Under the pieces are notes generated by a model. That model made no database searches. It was given only the letters and a program-made list of their open reading frames with translations, and had not been told where the DNA came from. DNA of 60,740 nucleotides, from positions 1 to 60,740 of the forward strand of contig JAPOUM010000037.1 of assembly GCA_026708645.1 (NCBI GenBank). Reading direction: 5' to 3'. Source of the DNA: Acidimicrobiaceae bacterium (GTDB lineage: Bacteria; Actinomycetota; Acidimicrobiia; Acidimicrobiales; Aldehydirespiratoraceae). Within the stretch, counting starts at the first letter, position 1. Every line of letters starts with the position of its first letter. Positions 16,294 through 24,930 of the stretch are shown piece after piece. The position numbers and the translations under genes were made by a program.

Positions 16294-16782
16294 ATGAGCG
16301 AGTCGTTCGATTTCACGACGGTCGACATGATCACTGTGGGCACGCTCGGCCCGAAAGGCCAGCGTGTCTTCTACCTGCAATGCCTGGCCGAAGGAGAGCT
16401 GGTCTCGCTCAAGTTCGAGAAAGCCCAAGCGGCCGCCATGGCCGAATACCTGCAACGAGTGCTCAACGAGATCCCGGCGACCGAGGGGGGCGACCCTCCA
16501 GTCGACCTTGACATGCGCGAGCCGGTGATCGAAGCCTGGACCATCGGGTCGATGGGTATCGCCTTCGACCAGCACGAGGGACGGCTGGTACTGGTGGCCG
16601 AAGAGTTCCAGGAAGACCCCGACTCCAGCGGCGCATCGGCGCGGTTCATGCTGACCGTCCCGCAGGTCAAAGCGCTGGTGCAGCGTGCCGGTTCGATCGT
16701 GGCCGCAGGCAGGCCGCCGTGCCGATACTGCCTGAGACCGCTGGAGCCCCTCAACGGAGACTGGTGCCCGTGCCACAACTAG
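16294..16782 (+). CDS. DUF3090 family protein
   Basis: A 162-residue protein of the actinobacterial DUF3090 family. Recognisable parts are DMITVGTLGPKGQRVFYLQC near the start, LVSLKFEKAQAAAMAEYLQ, WTIGSMGIAFDQHEGRLVLVAEE in the middle, and a cysteine-rich end (CRYCLRPLEPLNGDWCPCHN) that looks like a zinc knuckle. Its function is unknown, but it is almost always next to the phosphatase before it and the kinase-fold protein after it, implying a shared process. Confidence 0.9.
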   Translation: MSESFDFTTVDMITVGTLGPKGQRVFYLQCLAEGELVSLKFEKAQAAAMAEYLQRVLNEIPATEGGDPPVDLDMREPVIEAWTIGSMGIAFDQHEGRLVLVAEEFQEDPDSSGASARFMLTVPQVKALVQRAGSIVAAGRPPCRYCLRPLEPLNGDWCPCHN

Positions 16783-16816
16783 GCCGGCCAGTCGAAGCTC
16801 CAACAGCGCTCTAGCC

Positions 16817-17683
16817 ATGGCGCATGCCGACGCCGCCGACACAGACACCGACAACGCGGCTGATACTGATACTGAGGCCGAGGCTGATACTGAGGCTGAG
16901 GCCGAGGCTGATACTGACGGCGACAGCGAGTCCGAGGCCGAGGCTGCGAGTCGCTCGCCGATCCGTGACCGTCCGCCCATCGAAACCGGGCGCGCCCTGA
17001 GCCTGCTGCGCGGCGGCGAAGTGAGCCTGCTGGGCCGTATGCCCTACAGCTCGAACGCCACTTTCCTAGTCGACGTCGCTCACGAAGGCCTCGAAGCTCA
17101 GGCCGTCTACAAACCGGTACGCGGCGAGCGCCCGCTCTGGGACTTCCCGTCGGGTCTCGCCCATCGCGAAGCCGGGGCTTTCTGCATGGCTGAGGCCTTG
17201 GGATGGGATGTGGTGCCGCCAACAGTGGTTCGCGGCGACCTGCCCTTCGGAGAGGGATCGCTGCAGCTGTTCATGCCCGCTCATTTCGAGGAGCACTACT
17301 TCACCCTGGTGCAGCAACAGCAGTTCCGCGGCGAGCTGCGGCGCATCTGCGCGCTGGATCTCGCCATCAACAACACCGACCGCAAATCGGGCCACTGCCT
17401 GCTGGGCACCGACGGCACCCTCTGGGCCATCGACAACGGCTTGTCGTTTCACGCCCAGTTCAAACTTCGCACCGTGATCTGGGACTTCGCAGGCGAACCG
17501 CTGCCTGAGGACCTGACCAGAGACCTCGCCGGACTGCTCGGCGACGGCCTGCCCGAACCGCTGAGCGCGGCGCTCACGCCACTGGAGCGCGACGCCACAG
17601 TGACACGCGTCGAAGCAATTCTGGCAGAGGGCCGTTTCCCTTCCGACGACGGCGACCACCGCTGGCCCTGGCCTTTGGTCTGA
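16817..17683 (+). CDS. SCO1664-family kinase-fold protein with low-complexity N-terminus
   Basis: A 288-residue protein; residues about 55-288 match the SCO1664 family, distantly related to PI3/4-kinase-like folds. Visible hallmarks are SNATFLVDV (nucleotide loop), AVYKPVRGERPLWDFP (Lys for ATP), HREAGAFCMAEALGW, LDLAINNTDRKSGHCLL (catalytic Asn/Asp) and WAIDNGLSFH (metal-binding Asp). The first approximately 45 residues are an Asp/Thr/Glu/Ala repeat encoded by hexanucleotide-like DNA. The start is not certain: another start after the repeat would give a normal-sized family member. It completes the trio with the phosphatase and DUF3090 genes. Confidence 0.87.
   Translation: MAHADAADTDTDNAADTDTEAEADTEAEAEADTDGDSESEAEAASRSPIRDRPPIETGRALSLLRGGEVSLLGRMPYSSNATFLVDVAHEGLEAQAVYKPVRGERPLWDFPSGLAHREAGAFCMAEALGWDVVPPTVVRGDLPFGEGSLQLFMPAHFEEHYFTLVQQQQFRGELRRICALDLAINNTDRKSGHCLLGTDGTLWAIDNGLSFHAQFKLRTVIWDFAGEPLPEDLTRDLAGLLGDGLPEPLSAALTPLERDATVTRVEAILAEGRFPSDDGDHRWPWPLV
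16829..16945 (+). repeat. Degenerate hexanucleotide tract (GAYACT / GAGGCY)
   Basis: A 110-base run of GACACC, GATACT, GAGGCC and GAGGCT-like units encodes the D/T/E/A-rich N-terminus of the SCO1664-type protein. All units keep the frame (two codons each), so expansion or loss would change only the length of the tail. Confidence 0.8.
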
Positions 17684-17742
17684 GTCGCTGGCTAACCGCC
17701 GCAGGGCTCGAGCCCCAGCGGGCTTCTGTCAGCAGGCTTCGT

Positions 17743-18714
17743 TCAGCGGTCCGCGAGGGCTTCGCTGAGCTTCGGCATCACTTTATGCACGTCGCCCACC
17801 ACACCGAGGTCAGCCACTGCGAAGATCGCCGCGTCGGGGTCCTTGTTGATGGCGATGATGTTCTTGGCGCCTTTCATGCCCACCAGATGCTGGGTGGCGC
17901 CAGAAATGCCGCAAGCGATGTAGATGTTGGGCTTGACGACTTTTCCGGTCTGCCCCACCTGATAGCTGTACGGAACCCAGCCCGCATCGACGATCGCCCG
18001 GCTCGCCCCGGGTGCTGCGCTCAGCCGCTGCGCCAGATCCTCGATGAGAGCGAAAGCTTCCGGTGCGCCCAAGCCCCGGCCTCCAGCAACGACGACATCG
18101 GCCTCGTCGAGTTTGGGGCCTTCGGATTCCTCGGTGAAGCGTTCCTTCACGACCGCGGCGCCGGCGGCGCCCGAGTCGGGCACGACGAGTTCCACCACCT
18201 CCGCGGGCGCACCGCCGACCGGCGAAGCCTCGAACGATTTGGGTCTCACCAGCCAGATGCCTGCGGAACCGCCGGTGAAGCTGGAGGTGACGTTGATCGT
18301 GCCGCCGAACACCGGCGCCACGCCCGACAGGCGGTCGCCGCGGACACGCAGGTCGACCACGTTCGACAGCACTCCGGCGTCGAGTTTCACCGACAGGCGC
18401 GCGGCCACGTCACGACCGTCGTAGGTGGTGCCGAGCAGGAAAGCATCAGGGGCTGCCACTGCCCCGGCGCCGATCGCTTCAACCACCGCTGAGGCGACCG
18501 CCACTCCCTGCATGGACCCGGCGAGGTCGCCGGTGGCGTAGACGGCGGCGGCGCCGTGCGCACCCAGTTCGGCTGCGAAATCTGAGCCGTCCGCGCCCAT
18601 GAAGACTTCCACTGTGTCAGCGAGCTCGCGGGCCGCCGCCAGCATCTCCAAGGTGATAGTGGCAGCTCCGGCCGCGCCGGCCTCGCCGAAGACCCAGATC
18701 TTCTTGAGCGTCAT
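17743..18714 (-). CDS. etfA: Electron transfer flavoprotein subunit alpha
   Basis: A 323-residue EtfA. It pairs with EtfB to carry electrons from acyl-CoA and related dehydrogenases to the membrane quinone pool. The FAD-binding C-terminal half is well conserved: [58 protein letters not shown] and [23 protein letters not shown]. The gene follows etfB with a 50-base gap on the same strand, forming a classic etfBA operon. Confidence 0.96.
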   Translation of the reverse strand: MTLKKIWVFGEAGAAGAATITLEMLAAARELADTVEVFMGADGSDFAAELGAHGAAAVYATGDLAGSMQGVAVASAVVEAIGAGAVAAPDAFLLGTTYDGRDVAARLSVKLDAGVLSNVVDLRVRGDRLSGVAPVFGGTINVTSSFTGGSAGIWLVRPKSFEASPVGGAPAEVVELVVPDSGAAGAAVVKERFTEESEGPKLDEADVVVAGGRGLGAPEAFALIEDLAQRLSAAPGASRAIVDAGWVPYSYQVGQTGKVVKPNIYIACGISGATQHLVGMKGAKNIIAINKDPDAAIFAVADLGVVGDVHKVMPKLSEALADR

Positions 18715-18764
18715 GATCGGCTCTTCTCCACTGCCATGATCGGCGCCTCCCGTGTCGCTTTGCG

Positions 18765-19544
18765 CTATATCGCTTTGAGTTCTTCGAGGAAGGCCACGAT
18801 GCGTTCATGGGCGTCGCCCTCGTCGGTGATCACTTCTCCCGCGGCGCGAGCCGGCGCTTCGGTGATCTCGTTGATCTCCTGGCCGGCCCCGGCCCAGCCG
18901 ACCTGATCGGCGCCGATGCCGAGATCGGCGATCTTAAGCTGCTCCAACGGCTTGTTCTTGGCCTGCATGATCCCTTTGAAAGACGGGTATCTCGGCTCGA
19001 CCACTCCGGCGGTCACCGACACGACCGCCGGCAGCGGGCTCTCCACCAGCTCCGAGCCGGCCTCGGTCTGGCGCCGCACGGTGGCGACACCGCTGTCGAC
19101 TGAGACCTCTTTGGCGAAAGTCACCGACGGCAGTCCCAGCAGCTCGGCCACTTGGGCGGGCACCACGCCGGTGTATCCGTCGCTGGACTCGGTGGCGGCC
19201 AGCACCAGATCGGGCTCGGCTCTCGCGACAGCCGCGGCGAGCACGCGGGCGGTGCCCAAAGCGTCGCTGCCTGCCAGAGCTTCGTCGCTGATCAGCGTGG
19301 CCGAGTTCGCGCCCATGGCCAGCGCGGTTCGCAGACCGTTGACTTCGTCGTTGGGGGCCACGGACACGAGATGCACCGATCCCCCGCCGGCGCTGTCCAC
19401 CAGCTGCAGAGCCATCTCTACCCCGTAGGAGTCGGACTCGTCGAGGATCAGCTTGACATCGCGCCTCAGCGTCTTGGTTCCAGGGTCCAAAGCGCCCGGA
19501 TCGGCGGGATCGGGAATCTGCTTGACGCATACAGCAACCTTCAT
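18765..19544 (-). CDS. etfB: Electron transfer flavoprotein subunit beta
   Basis: A 259-residue EtfB. The ATG at 19544 gives MKVAVCVKQIPDPADPG, the standard family start; reading further upstream runs through a divergent gene. AMP-binding/EtfB signatures include ESDSYGVEMALQL, ALAMGANSATLI, VLAATESSDGYTGVVPAQVAELLG, and VVEPRYPSFKGIMQAKNKPL (recognition loop region). It is first in the etfBA operon; its 126-base upstream gap is shared with the divergent lipid kinase gene. Confidence 0.96.
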   Translation of the reverse strand: MKVAVCVKQIPDPADPGALDPGTKTLRRDVKLILDESDSYGVEMALQLVDSAGGGSVHLVSVAPNDEVNGLRTALAMGANSATLISDEALAGSDALGTARVLAAAVARAEPDLVLAATESSDGYTGVVPAQVAELLGLPSVTFAKEVSVDSGVATVRRQTEAGSELVESPLPAVVSVTAGVVEPRYPSFKGIMQAKNKPLEQLKIADLGIGADQVGWAGAGQEINEITEAPARAAGEVITDEGDAHERIVAFLEELKAI

Positions 19545-19670
19545 GGCTGCCAAGTTTGCCAGCATCAGAGTAGAAACGAACCCTGCTTTCACGGCAGCTC
19601 GGAAACTGCGGACGCAGCCGAAGACCGAGGCTTGGACGCTCGCCGACGCTGATGCGGCAGACTGGCGAGG

Positions 19671-20582
19671 ATGAGAGTGCTGCTGTTGGTGAACTCTGCG
19701 GCATCGTCGGTGACGGCGCGCAGTCGGGTGGTGATCCACAAGGCGCTGTCGGCCGACCATCAGGTGGAGATGACCGAGACGGCTCGTCGCGGCCATGCCA
19801 CTCGCCTGGCCCGTTCGGCTGCTTCCAACGGGTTCGACGTGGTGGTGGTGCTCGGCGGGGACGGCACGCTCAATGAGGCCGCCAACGGACTGGCCGGCAC
19901 CGACACCGCTTTGGCGGCTCTTCCCGGCGGCAGCACCAACGTGTTCGCGCGCATCGTCGGGCTGCCCGACGACCCCGTCGATGCTGCCGGGCAGCTGCTG
20001 GACGCCTTGGAGCGAGACGCCGTCGCCCGGATCGGGCTCGGCGCCGTCGATGGCCGCTACTTCTTGTTCCACTGCGGAATCGGTTTCGACGCGGCCGTCG
20101 TGCAGCTGGTCGAAAGCCGCGGGCCTCTGAAACGCTGGGCAGGCCATCCGCTTTTCGTGTATGCGGCGACCAGGACCTGGCTCAATCGATCCCACCGCCG
20201 CCGAGCGCCGATGCAGGTGCGCGACGCCGACGGCGAGACCCTCGCCGAGAGCGTGTTCACGATCGTGCTCAACGCCAACCCTTACACCTATCTGGGCGGA
20301 CGAGCCTTCGATCTGGTGCCCGGACTGGGCCTGCACGAGCCTCTGGTCGCGGTGACGCTGCCGTCGCTCGCGCTGAGGCGGCTGTTGCCGGTCGGCGTCA
20401 GAGCGCTGCGCTCAGGCGACGTGCGGGGCTTGACGGCGACGACGGTGCTGGAGGGCCTCAGCGACTTGACAGTCACCGCGGACCCGCCGATCGAGTATCA
20501 AGCCGACGGCGACCATCTCGGCGCCGCGCCCCGTCTGAGGATCCGCTGGGCGCCCGAAGCCCTGCGCCTCGTGCTGCCCTGA
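19671..20582 (+). CDS. Diacylglycerol kinase-family lipid kinase
   Basis: A 303-residue DagK/YegS-type lipid kinase. The nucleotide motif VVVVLGGDGTLNEAANGL (about 62-79) and LPGGSTNVFARIVGLP (about 87-102) are diagnostic, followed by FLFHCGIGFDAAVV and the C-terminal beta-sandwich ending with QADGDHLG. It probably phosphorylates diacylglycerol or a related lipid using ATP. A 46-base segment of its 3' half is repeated exactly just after the gene. It is divergent from etfB and converges on the GDPD gene, which also acts on glycerolipid products. Confidence 0.92.
   Translation: MRVLLLVNSAASSVTARSRVVIHKALSADHQVEMTETARRGHATRLARSAASNGFDVVVVLGGDGTLNEAANGLAGTDTALAALPGGSTNVFARIVGLPDDPVDAAGQLLDALERDAVARIGLGAVDGRYFLFHCGIGFDAAVVQLVESRGPLKRWAGHPLFVYAATRTWLNRSHRRRAPMQVRDADGETLAESVFTIVLNANPYTYLGGRAFDLVPGLGLHEPLVAVTLPSLALRRLLPVGVRALRSGDVRGLTATTVLEGLSDLTVTADPPIEYQADGDHLGAAPRLRIRWAPEALRLVLP
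20354..20399 (+). repeat. 46-bp exact repeat, copy A (inside the lipid kinase gene)
   Basis: This segment of the lipid kinase gene is identical over 46 bases to 20615-20660, 261 bases downstream and in the same orientation. It encodes the TLPSLALRRLLPVGV part of the kinase. Confidence 0.95.
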
Positions 20583-20614
20583 GCCCGAGCCCGCACCCGC
20601 ATGCCAGCTGCGGC

Positions 20615-20660
20615 GACGCTGCCGTCGCTCGCGCTGAGGCGGCTGTTGCCGGTCGGCGTC
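20615..20660 (+). repeat. 46-bp exact repeat, copy B (after the lipid kinase gene)
   Basis: Exact copy of 20354-20399, in the short gap between the convergent lipid kinase and GDPD genes. It is probably a remnant of a local duplication of the kinase gene's 3' part. Confidence 0.95.
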
Positions 20661-20671
20661 GGACTGCGGGC

Positions 20672-21361
20672 TCAGGCGCCGCGGCCGTCGACCACGGCTC
20701 GGGCGACGTCGGGCACGTCGGTGATCAAGCCGTCGATGCCCATGTCCAGCAGCTCCGCCATGCGTCGGGCGTCGTTGACGGTCCAAGCGTTGACGATCAA
20801 ACCGGCGTCATGGGCGCGACGCACGAACGACGAGTCGCACATCGCGTCGAAGGCATGCACAGCCGACATTTCGTTGGCGCGGGCTCGCTCGACGGCGTGT
20901 CGCGGCGACACGATCCCGCAGATCAGAGCTGTGGGAATCGAAGAGTCCACAGCTCGGACCGCTTGAACTGCAGCCACATTGAACGAAGAGACCACGGCTC
21001 GATCAGGCCCGAGGTAGGCCGCGATCAGACCGGCCACGGCGTCAGCCACGAGATTCTCGCTGTCGTAGTCGGGGTCGTCGGGCAGATTCTTGATCTCGAG
21101 ATGCACCCCCACGCCGTCGCAGGCTTCCAGAGCCTCGGCAAGGCTGGGCACGTAATCAGGCAGCTCGTCGGCGTTCATGTGGCCGATGCGGCGCCCGTCG
21201 GCCAAGTGGGCGTCGTGATGGACCACCGCCACGCCGTCGACAGTGCGGCGCACATCGAGCTCCACCCAGTCGGCGCCGAGTTCTCGGGCCAGCCGGAAAG
21301 CCTCCAGCGTGTTCTCAGACGCTGCGTCGCCGGCGCCTCGATGCGCGATCACCGCTGCCAT
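20672..21361 (-). CDS. Glycerophosphodiester phosphodiesterase
   Basis: A 229-residue GDPD TIM barrel, hydrolysing glycerophosphodiesters to glycerol-3-phosphate and an alcohol. Active site elements: IAHRGAGDAASENTLEAF (catalytic His, Glu), WVELDVRRTVDGVAVVHHD (metal-binding Glu/Asp and second His), GVHLEIKN and the end motif VNAWTVNDARRM with LITDVPDVARAV. The ATG at 21361 is used because it places the HRG motif at the usual distance; an upstream TTG would add eight residues. Confidence 0.93.
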   Translation of the reverse strand: MAAVIAHRGAGDAASENTLEAFRLARELGADWVELDVRRTVDGVAVVHHDAHLADGRRIGHMNADELPDYVPSLAEALEACDGVGVHLEIKNLPDDPDYDSENLVADAVAGLIAAYLGPDRAVVSSFNVAAVQAVRAVDSSIPTALICGIVSPRHAVERARANEMSAVHAFDAMCDSSFVRRAHDAGLIVNAWTVNDARRMAELLDMGIDGLITDVPDVARAVVDGRGA

Positions 21362-21446
21362 CCGCACAGTCTTGCACACAAGCAAACCACAGCGACTCCT
21401 GCGAGCGATCCCTGCGGGCGGGCAGACTCAGCGAGACGGAGCGGAT

Positions 21447-21516
21447 GGTGTCGACAGACGGGGCTGCGGCAGACGGCTGGCGGTGTCGACAGACGGGGCT
21501 GCGGCAGACGGCTGGC
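21447..21516 (+). repeat. 35-bp perfect tandem duplication
   Basis: Two adjacent identical 35-base units (21447-21481 and 21482-21516) lie between the GDPD start and the histidine kinase stop, both on the minus strand. Each unit contains internal CAGACGG echoes. No coding role is evident. Confidence 0.92.
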
Positions 21517-21537
21517 GGCGACGACAGGCGAGCCTGC

Positions 21538-23244
21538 TCAGTTCGCAGCCGAGCGGCGGGGCACCGTCACCTCGATCATCGTGCCGCAAGGCGGATCGGC
21601 TGAGGCCGCCTTGATAGTGACCGAGCCGCCCAAGTCATGCACCACGAAGGTTCGCACGATGGTGAGACCGAGCCCGGCGTCACGATCCAACAGGAATCCG
21701 TCCTTCACCCCCGGGCCGTCGTCGGTGACGCTCAACGAGAGAGTCGCGGCCGAATGATCCAGTCGAACCTTTACTAGACCTTTCGATCCCTCCGGTGAGG
21801 TCGCGTGCTGGAACGCGTTCTGCACCAACTCCACGAGCACCACAGCCAACGGCATCGCGGTCTCGCCGTCAATCTCGCCGACGGTTCCCTCCACCTGTAT
21901 CTTCAACGGTCGCTCGGCGGTCGTGAGGCCCTTCTCCACCAGGCGCAGCAACGGCTCCACCACCTCGTCGAAGTTCAGATCCGCGCCAGTGTCGATAGCC
22001 AGATGCTCATGCACCATGGCGATCGAAGCGATCCTTCTGGCGGAACTCTCCACCGCGATCTTCGCTTCGTTGCTGTCGAGACGGCGTGCCTGCAGCTGCA
22101 GCAGCGAACTGACCGTCTGCAGATTGTTCTTCACCCGGTGATGGATCTCACGGATGGTGGCGTCCTTGGACACGAGCAGGCGGTCATGCTGGCGCAGTTC
22201 CGACACGTCGCGCAGCATGGCGATGGCGCCGGTGATGCGGTCGTCGGCCACCATGGGATACGAACGCATCACCACCACGATCATCGAGCCCGCAGTGAAC
22301 TCCGCCACCGTCGAGAACCGCCGCCAGAACGAGCGTCGGATCACCGTGTCGTCGAGTCCGAGGTCGCTGAGGCTGTGGCCCTGCACCGGGCGCATCACCC
22401 CGAGGCGGTGCAGGGCGCTGCGAGCGTTCGGGGAGGCGTAGCTGACTCTGCCCTCACGGTCGAGGACCAGCACCCCGTCCCCCACACGGGGTTCACGGAA
22501 CTCGCCCACCCGCTCCATGCGGCTGTAGGGGAAGACCCCTTCTGCGATCATCTTCGCGAAACGCCCGTACAAATCGCGATACACGGTTTCCAGAGGATTC
22601 TCGTGACGGACGGGCGCGGGTGCGGCTTCACGGGCCAGCACGGCCACCGGCGCCCCGTCACAGCGGACAGGCACATAGTCGACGACACGGCGGCGCTCGC
22701 ACAGCGCGATCGACGCCTCTTCCTGCACCACAATGTCGCCGCGCGGGCCTTCGCCGGGATCATCCGCCGCGGCGAGTTCCGATATCGCAGCGGTGTCGAA
22801 TATCTCCGACTCGCCGCCTTCGCCGGTGACGAGGGCGTCGCTCAGCCAGGCCGCGTCCTGGCCGCGGGTGACCGTGCCGACGGGATCAACGGCATGGACT
22901 GTGGGGCCGGTGTTGGCTCGAGCGTGAGCCAGCACCACGAACCCGTCGACGGGGTCGGGCCCGGCACCGCCGGCTCGATCTGCGGCAGAGCCGACCGTAT
23001 CGGGACCGACGGCGGCGGCGGACGCAGCTGAGTCGACAGCAGCGGGATCGAATCCGTCGATACAAGGCGCATACAACAGCAGATCCCCGAAAGAGAGGTC
23101 GGCCAGAGGCGCCCACGCTGCCACCAGCTGATGCAGATGATCGATGGCGCGCTCGTCGAGCGTGGTGCCGCCCCAAGCAAGCTCGCCGAGACCTACCATC
23201 GCCCTAACCACCCGATGCCCGGTCTCGACGCTCGAAGCGGTCAT
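21538..23244 (-). CDS. PdtaS-like sensor histidine kinase
   Basis: A 568-residue cytoplasmic histidine kinase. The N-terminal approximately 290 residues look like a GAF-type sensor, then a PAS domain (VGDGVLVLDREGRVSYASPNARSALHRLG). The phosphoacceptor helix is HisKA_2 (KDATIREIHHRVKNNLQTVSSLLQLQARR) and the ATPase domain has ELVQNAFQHATSPEGSKG and TDDGPGVKDGF plus GLGLTIVRTFV. This matches the actinobacterial PdtaS kinases, which pair with an ANTAR-type RNA-binding regulator; no partner gene is in the window. A second start at 23199 is possible. The sensor region has an Ala/Ser/Gly-rich insert. Confidence 0.9.
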   Translation of the reverse strand: MTASSVETGHRVVRAMVGLGELAWGGTTLDERAIDHLHQLVAAWAPLADLSFGDLLLYAPCIDGFDPAAVDSAASAAAVGPDTVGSAADRAGGAGPDPVDGFVVLAHARANTGPTVHAVDPVGTVTRGQDAAWLSDALVTGEGGESEIFDTAAISELAAADDPGEGPRGDIVVQEEASIALCERRRVVDYVPVRCDGAPVAVLAREAAPAPVRHENPLETVYRDLYGRFAKMIAEGVFPYSRMERVGEFREPRVGDGVLVLDREGRVSYASPNARSALHRLGVMRPVQGHSLSDLGLDDTVIRRSFWRRFSTVAEFTAGSMIVVVMRSYPMVADDRITGAIAMLRDVSELRQHDRLLVSKDATIREIHHRVKNNLQTVSSLLQLQARRLDSNEAKIAVESSARRIASIAMVHEHLAIDTGADLNFDEVVEPLLRLVEKGLTTAERPLKIQVEGTVGEIDGETAMPLAVVLVELVQNAFQHATSPEGSKGLVKVRLDHSAATLSLSVTDDGPGVKDGFLLDRDAGLGLTIVRTFVVHDLGGSVTIKAASADPPCGTMIEVTVPRRSAAN

Positions 23245-23267
23245 CCGTCATACGGCCCAACTGCGCG

Positions 23268-23495
23268 TCAGCCGAACCCGATCGGGTTGGAGCCTGGAGG
23301 CCCCAGCTCCACATGGGTGATCCGCGACGCTGCCACCGCTATCTCGCGGCCTTTCTCGTCGGTCAGCCACAGCACCGGCGCCTTGCCGCGCAAAGCACCC
23401 TCCACTGACGTCTTGACCGCTTCACGGTCGGTGCTCTCGGGGAGGGTCACGGTGATGGGTTGGGGATTGTCGGCGATGCCGATGCGAAGTTCCAT
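23268..23495 (-). CDS. DUF3107 family protein
   Basis: A 75-residue actinobacterial DUF3107 protein, starting MELRIGIADNPQPITV and ending ITHVELGPPGSNPIGFG, both typical. AAGGAGAAGA precedes the ATG. Function unknown; members are small ATP-binding-like proteins often near stress or transcription genes. It lies just upstream of the PdtaS-like kinase on the same strand (23-base gap), which hints at co-expression. Confidence 0.93.
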   Translation of the reverse strand: MELRIGIADNPQPITVTLPESTDREAVKTSVEGALRGKAPVLWLTDEKGREIAVAASRITHVELGPPGSNPIGFG

Positions 23496-23564
23496 TCTTC
23501 TCCTTGGAGTTCCGGTCGATTCAGGATTCTGGTCGCTTCGAGGCGCTGGACGGGCAGACGGCTG

Positions 23565-23596
23565 GGGCGGTTCGGGTGCTGGGCGGTTCGGGTGCT
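23565..23596 (+). repeat. 16-bp tandem duplication GGGCGGTTCGGGTGCT
   Basis: Two exact adjacent copies of a 16-base unit, flanked by GGACGGGC echoes, in the 165-base gap between the Mrp and DUF3107 genes. No gene is seen in this gap. Confidence 0.9.
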
Positions 23597-23660
23597 GGAC
23601 GGGCGGTGATGGACGGGCGGACGCAAGCCCGGCCTCTGCGGTGTTCTCTTGAATGTTCTA

Positions 23661-24800
23661 CTAGACGATCTTCAGTTCGGGGTGGGTGCGCTTGGTGGGT
23701 CCGTGAGCTTCCACCCAAGACGCCATCGCAGCGAAAACGGTCGAAGCTTCAGAGTCGGGATCCACTGCCATTATGGGTCGGCCCTGATCGCTGCCTTCGC
23801 GCAGCGGCACGGTCAGAGGCACTTGGCCGATCAGCTCCACGCCCAGAGTGCGGGCCAGCTCCGCCCCGCCGCCGGAACCGAAGAGGTGATAGCGCTTGTC
23901 GTCGTCGCCGGTGAACCAGGACATGTTCTCGATCACGGCGCGCACAGTGATGTTGACCTTCGCGAACATGAACGCAGAACGCTGCGCCACCCGCTGGGCG
24001 GCCGGGTTTGGGGTCGTCACCACGTAGGCCTCCGCCCGCGGCAGGAACTGCGAGAGCGACAGTGAAATGTCGCCGGTTCCGGGCGGCAGATCGACCAGCA
24101 GATAATCCGGGTCGTCCCAGAACACGTCGGTGAGGAACTGCTCCAAGGCTTTGTGGAGCATCGGGCCTCGCCATATCACCGGCTGGTCCTCCTGAGCGAA
24201 AAAGCCCATGGAGATGCAGCGCACTCCGTGGACTTCCGGGGGGATGATCATGTCGTCGATCACGACTGGGGCTCGGTCCACTCCCAGCATCCGCGGTATC
24301 GAAAAACCCCAGACGTCGGCGTCCACCACGGCCACGGAACGGCCTTGCGCCGCCAGAGCGATGCCCAGGTTGGCGGTGACCGACGATTTGCCGACACCGC
24401 CTTTGCCCGAGGCGATCAGCAGCGTGCGAGTGTTGTTGCCGGGCGCCGCGAAGGGGATGGCGCGGCCCTCGGCGTGTCCGTGCGAAGGCGCCGTGCCGGC
24501 AGTGGCGGCCGGGTCGCCGTGAAGCTGAGCACGCAGCTCGGCGCGCTCCTGGTCGCTCATGACCGTGAAGTCGAGGCTGACCGCGCTGACTCCGTCCAGC
24601 GGCAGCAGCGCGTCGCTGACCCTCTGCTGGATCTCGCTGCGCAGAGGGCAGCCGGCAATTGTCAAAGCGATCCGCACCTCGACGCGACCACCGTCGAAGG
24701 CGACTCCGCGGTACATGCCGAGATCGACGATGCTGCGATGCAGTTCGGGATCCTGCACCGGTCGGAGAGCCTCGACGACCTCAGCTTCCGTGATGCCCAC
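23661..24800 (-). CDS. mrp: Mrp/ApbC family iron-sulphur cluster carrier ATPase
   Basis: A 379-residue Mrp. Residues 1-80 form a MIP18/DUF59 domain (EVVEALRPVQDPELHRSIVDLGMYRGV). The ParA-like P-loop is IASGKGGVGKSSVTANLGIALA (about 130-150); further motifs are VDADVWGFSIPRMLG, SMGFFAQEDQPVIWRGPMLHKALEQFL, YLLVDLPPGTGDISLSLSQ and VIENMSWFTGDD. It uses a GTG start. Mrp proteins load or transfer Fe-S clusters. Divergent from the AAA ATPase gene. Confidence 0.96.
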   Translation of the reverse strand: MGITEAEVVEALRPVQDPELHRSIVDLGMYRGVAFDGGRVEVRIALTIAGCPLRSEIQQRVSDALLPLDGVSAVSLDFTVMSDQERAELRAQLHGDPAATAGTAPSHGHAEGRAIPFAAPGNNTRTLLIASGKGGVGKSSVTANLGIALAAQGRSVAVVDADVWGFSIPRMLGVDRAPVVIDDMIIPPEVHGVRCISMGFFAQEDQPVIWRGPMLHKALEQFLTDVFWDDPDYLLVDLPPGTGDISLSLSQFLPRAEAYVVTTPNPAAQRVAQRSAFMFAKVNITVRAVIENMSWFTGDDDKRYHLFGSGGGAELARTLGVELIGQVPLTVPLREGSDQGRPIMAVDPDSEASTVFAAMASWVEAHGPTKRTHPELKIV

Positions 24801-24930
24801 AAGGCTAGGCTAACGGCGTGCCCCGCCTCTTCCGAAAACTCCAACTAGCTGGGCGAGTAGAAGCCCGCACGCCTCTAGGGACTGCCGCAAACAAGCGCAC
24901 GACTGGAATCAGCAAGGCTGGAATGTACCC

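Noticed and set aside
17704..17715. Terminator at GGGCTCGAGCCC between convergent genes
   Set aside because: A perfect palindrome but with no loop and no T run, so no terminator call was made.
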